From NCBI GenBank assembly GCA_013400155.1, contig VXBM01000010.1:1102886-1166885 (forward strand): 64,000 nt of DNA, written 5' to 3'. This DNA is from Helopsaltes ochotensis (lineage: Eukaryota; Chordata; Aves; Passeriformes; Locustellidae). Shown here in pieces: positions 63,801 through 64,000 of this stretch. Below the pieces are notes generated by a model. That model was not told the DNA's origin. It did no database searches and saw nothing but the letters and a program-made list of their open reading frames with translations. The position numbers and the translations under genes were made by a program. The first letter of the stretch is position 1, and each line of letters starts with the position of its first letter.

Positions 63801-64000
63801 AGCTTCTCTACCCTCTCCTCCAGCACTCCTTGGCATCCAGCACGTACTTTTAGTTCATTCACTCAGGCCTATATACAACTCTTTAAGCCTATTACTCAAC
63901 ACATTCAAAGACAATAAAGACCTAAAGGTAAAGAATTGTTTTCATTTCCATTCACCCACTATGCCATTCATATTTTAGATCCCATTTTGACTTGGAAATG

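Larger units (their letters stand above)
35456..64000 (-). other. PTPN12: PTPN12 intron 1 (3' part; continues right of the window)
   Basis: At least 28,545 nt upstream of the exon 2 acceptor. I searched both strands for exon 1 or another gene and found no start-exon peptide, no CpG-rich block and no spliceable conserved peptide. Contents: CR1 pieces at 41101-41160, 47714-48027 and 49039-49126; an LTR at 53770-54862; A-rich and AT-rich simple repeats; and a G homopolymer at 43460-43473. All other sub-stretches are unremarkable AT-rich DNA. In mammals PTPN12 intron 1 is also very long. Confidence 0.85.

Overview
This window is vertebrate genomic DNA, almost certainly from a bird. It is AT-rich and intron-dominated, and it carries chicken-repeat-1 (CR1) LINE fragments and avian-type solo retroviral LTRs. 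The LTR families resemble ones I associate with songbird (passerine) and related landbird genomes, but the species cannot be fixed from this stretch.

One gene accounts for all the coding sequence I can support: PTPN12 (PTP-PEST, a cytosolic non-receptor protein tyrosine phosphatase), read on the minus strand. Fourteen exons are present, matching human exons 2-15. All have GT-AG borders, and reading phases match at every junction. Together they encode 686 uninterrupted codons, homologous to residues 34-719 of the ~780-residue protein. Counting codons puts the WPD-loop aspartate at 199, the catalytic cysteine at 231 and the P-loop arginine at 237, which is human numbering, so the catalytic domain has no insertions or deletions from residue 34 on. 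Exon 1 (start codon, first ~33 residues, CpG promoter) lies beyond position 64000. The last three coding exons (~60 residues, including the PSTPIP-binding C terminus) lie left of position 1.

Layout from right to left, in gene order: 64000-35456 is intron 1, more than 28.5 kb with no exon seen. 35455-22945 holds the phosphatase-domain exons 2-11, with short introns. 22944-13110 is the 9.8-kb intron 11, with two adjoining LTRs and a CR1. 13109-13024 is exon 12, the p130Cas-binding proline motif. 13023-6083 is intron 12. 6082-5118 is the large exon 13 of the regulatory tail. 5117-2249 is intron 13, which holds a strong hairpin. 2248-2171 is exon 14, 840-752 is exon 15, and the remainder is intron 15.

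No operon, CRISPR array, tRNA, rRNA or second protein-coding gene was found. The most noteworthy non-coding signal is an 81-nt, pre-miRNA-sized imperfect hairpin at 2786-2866. No undescribed gene system is evident.
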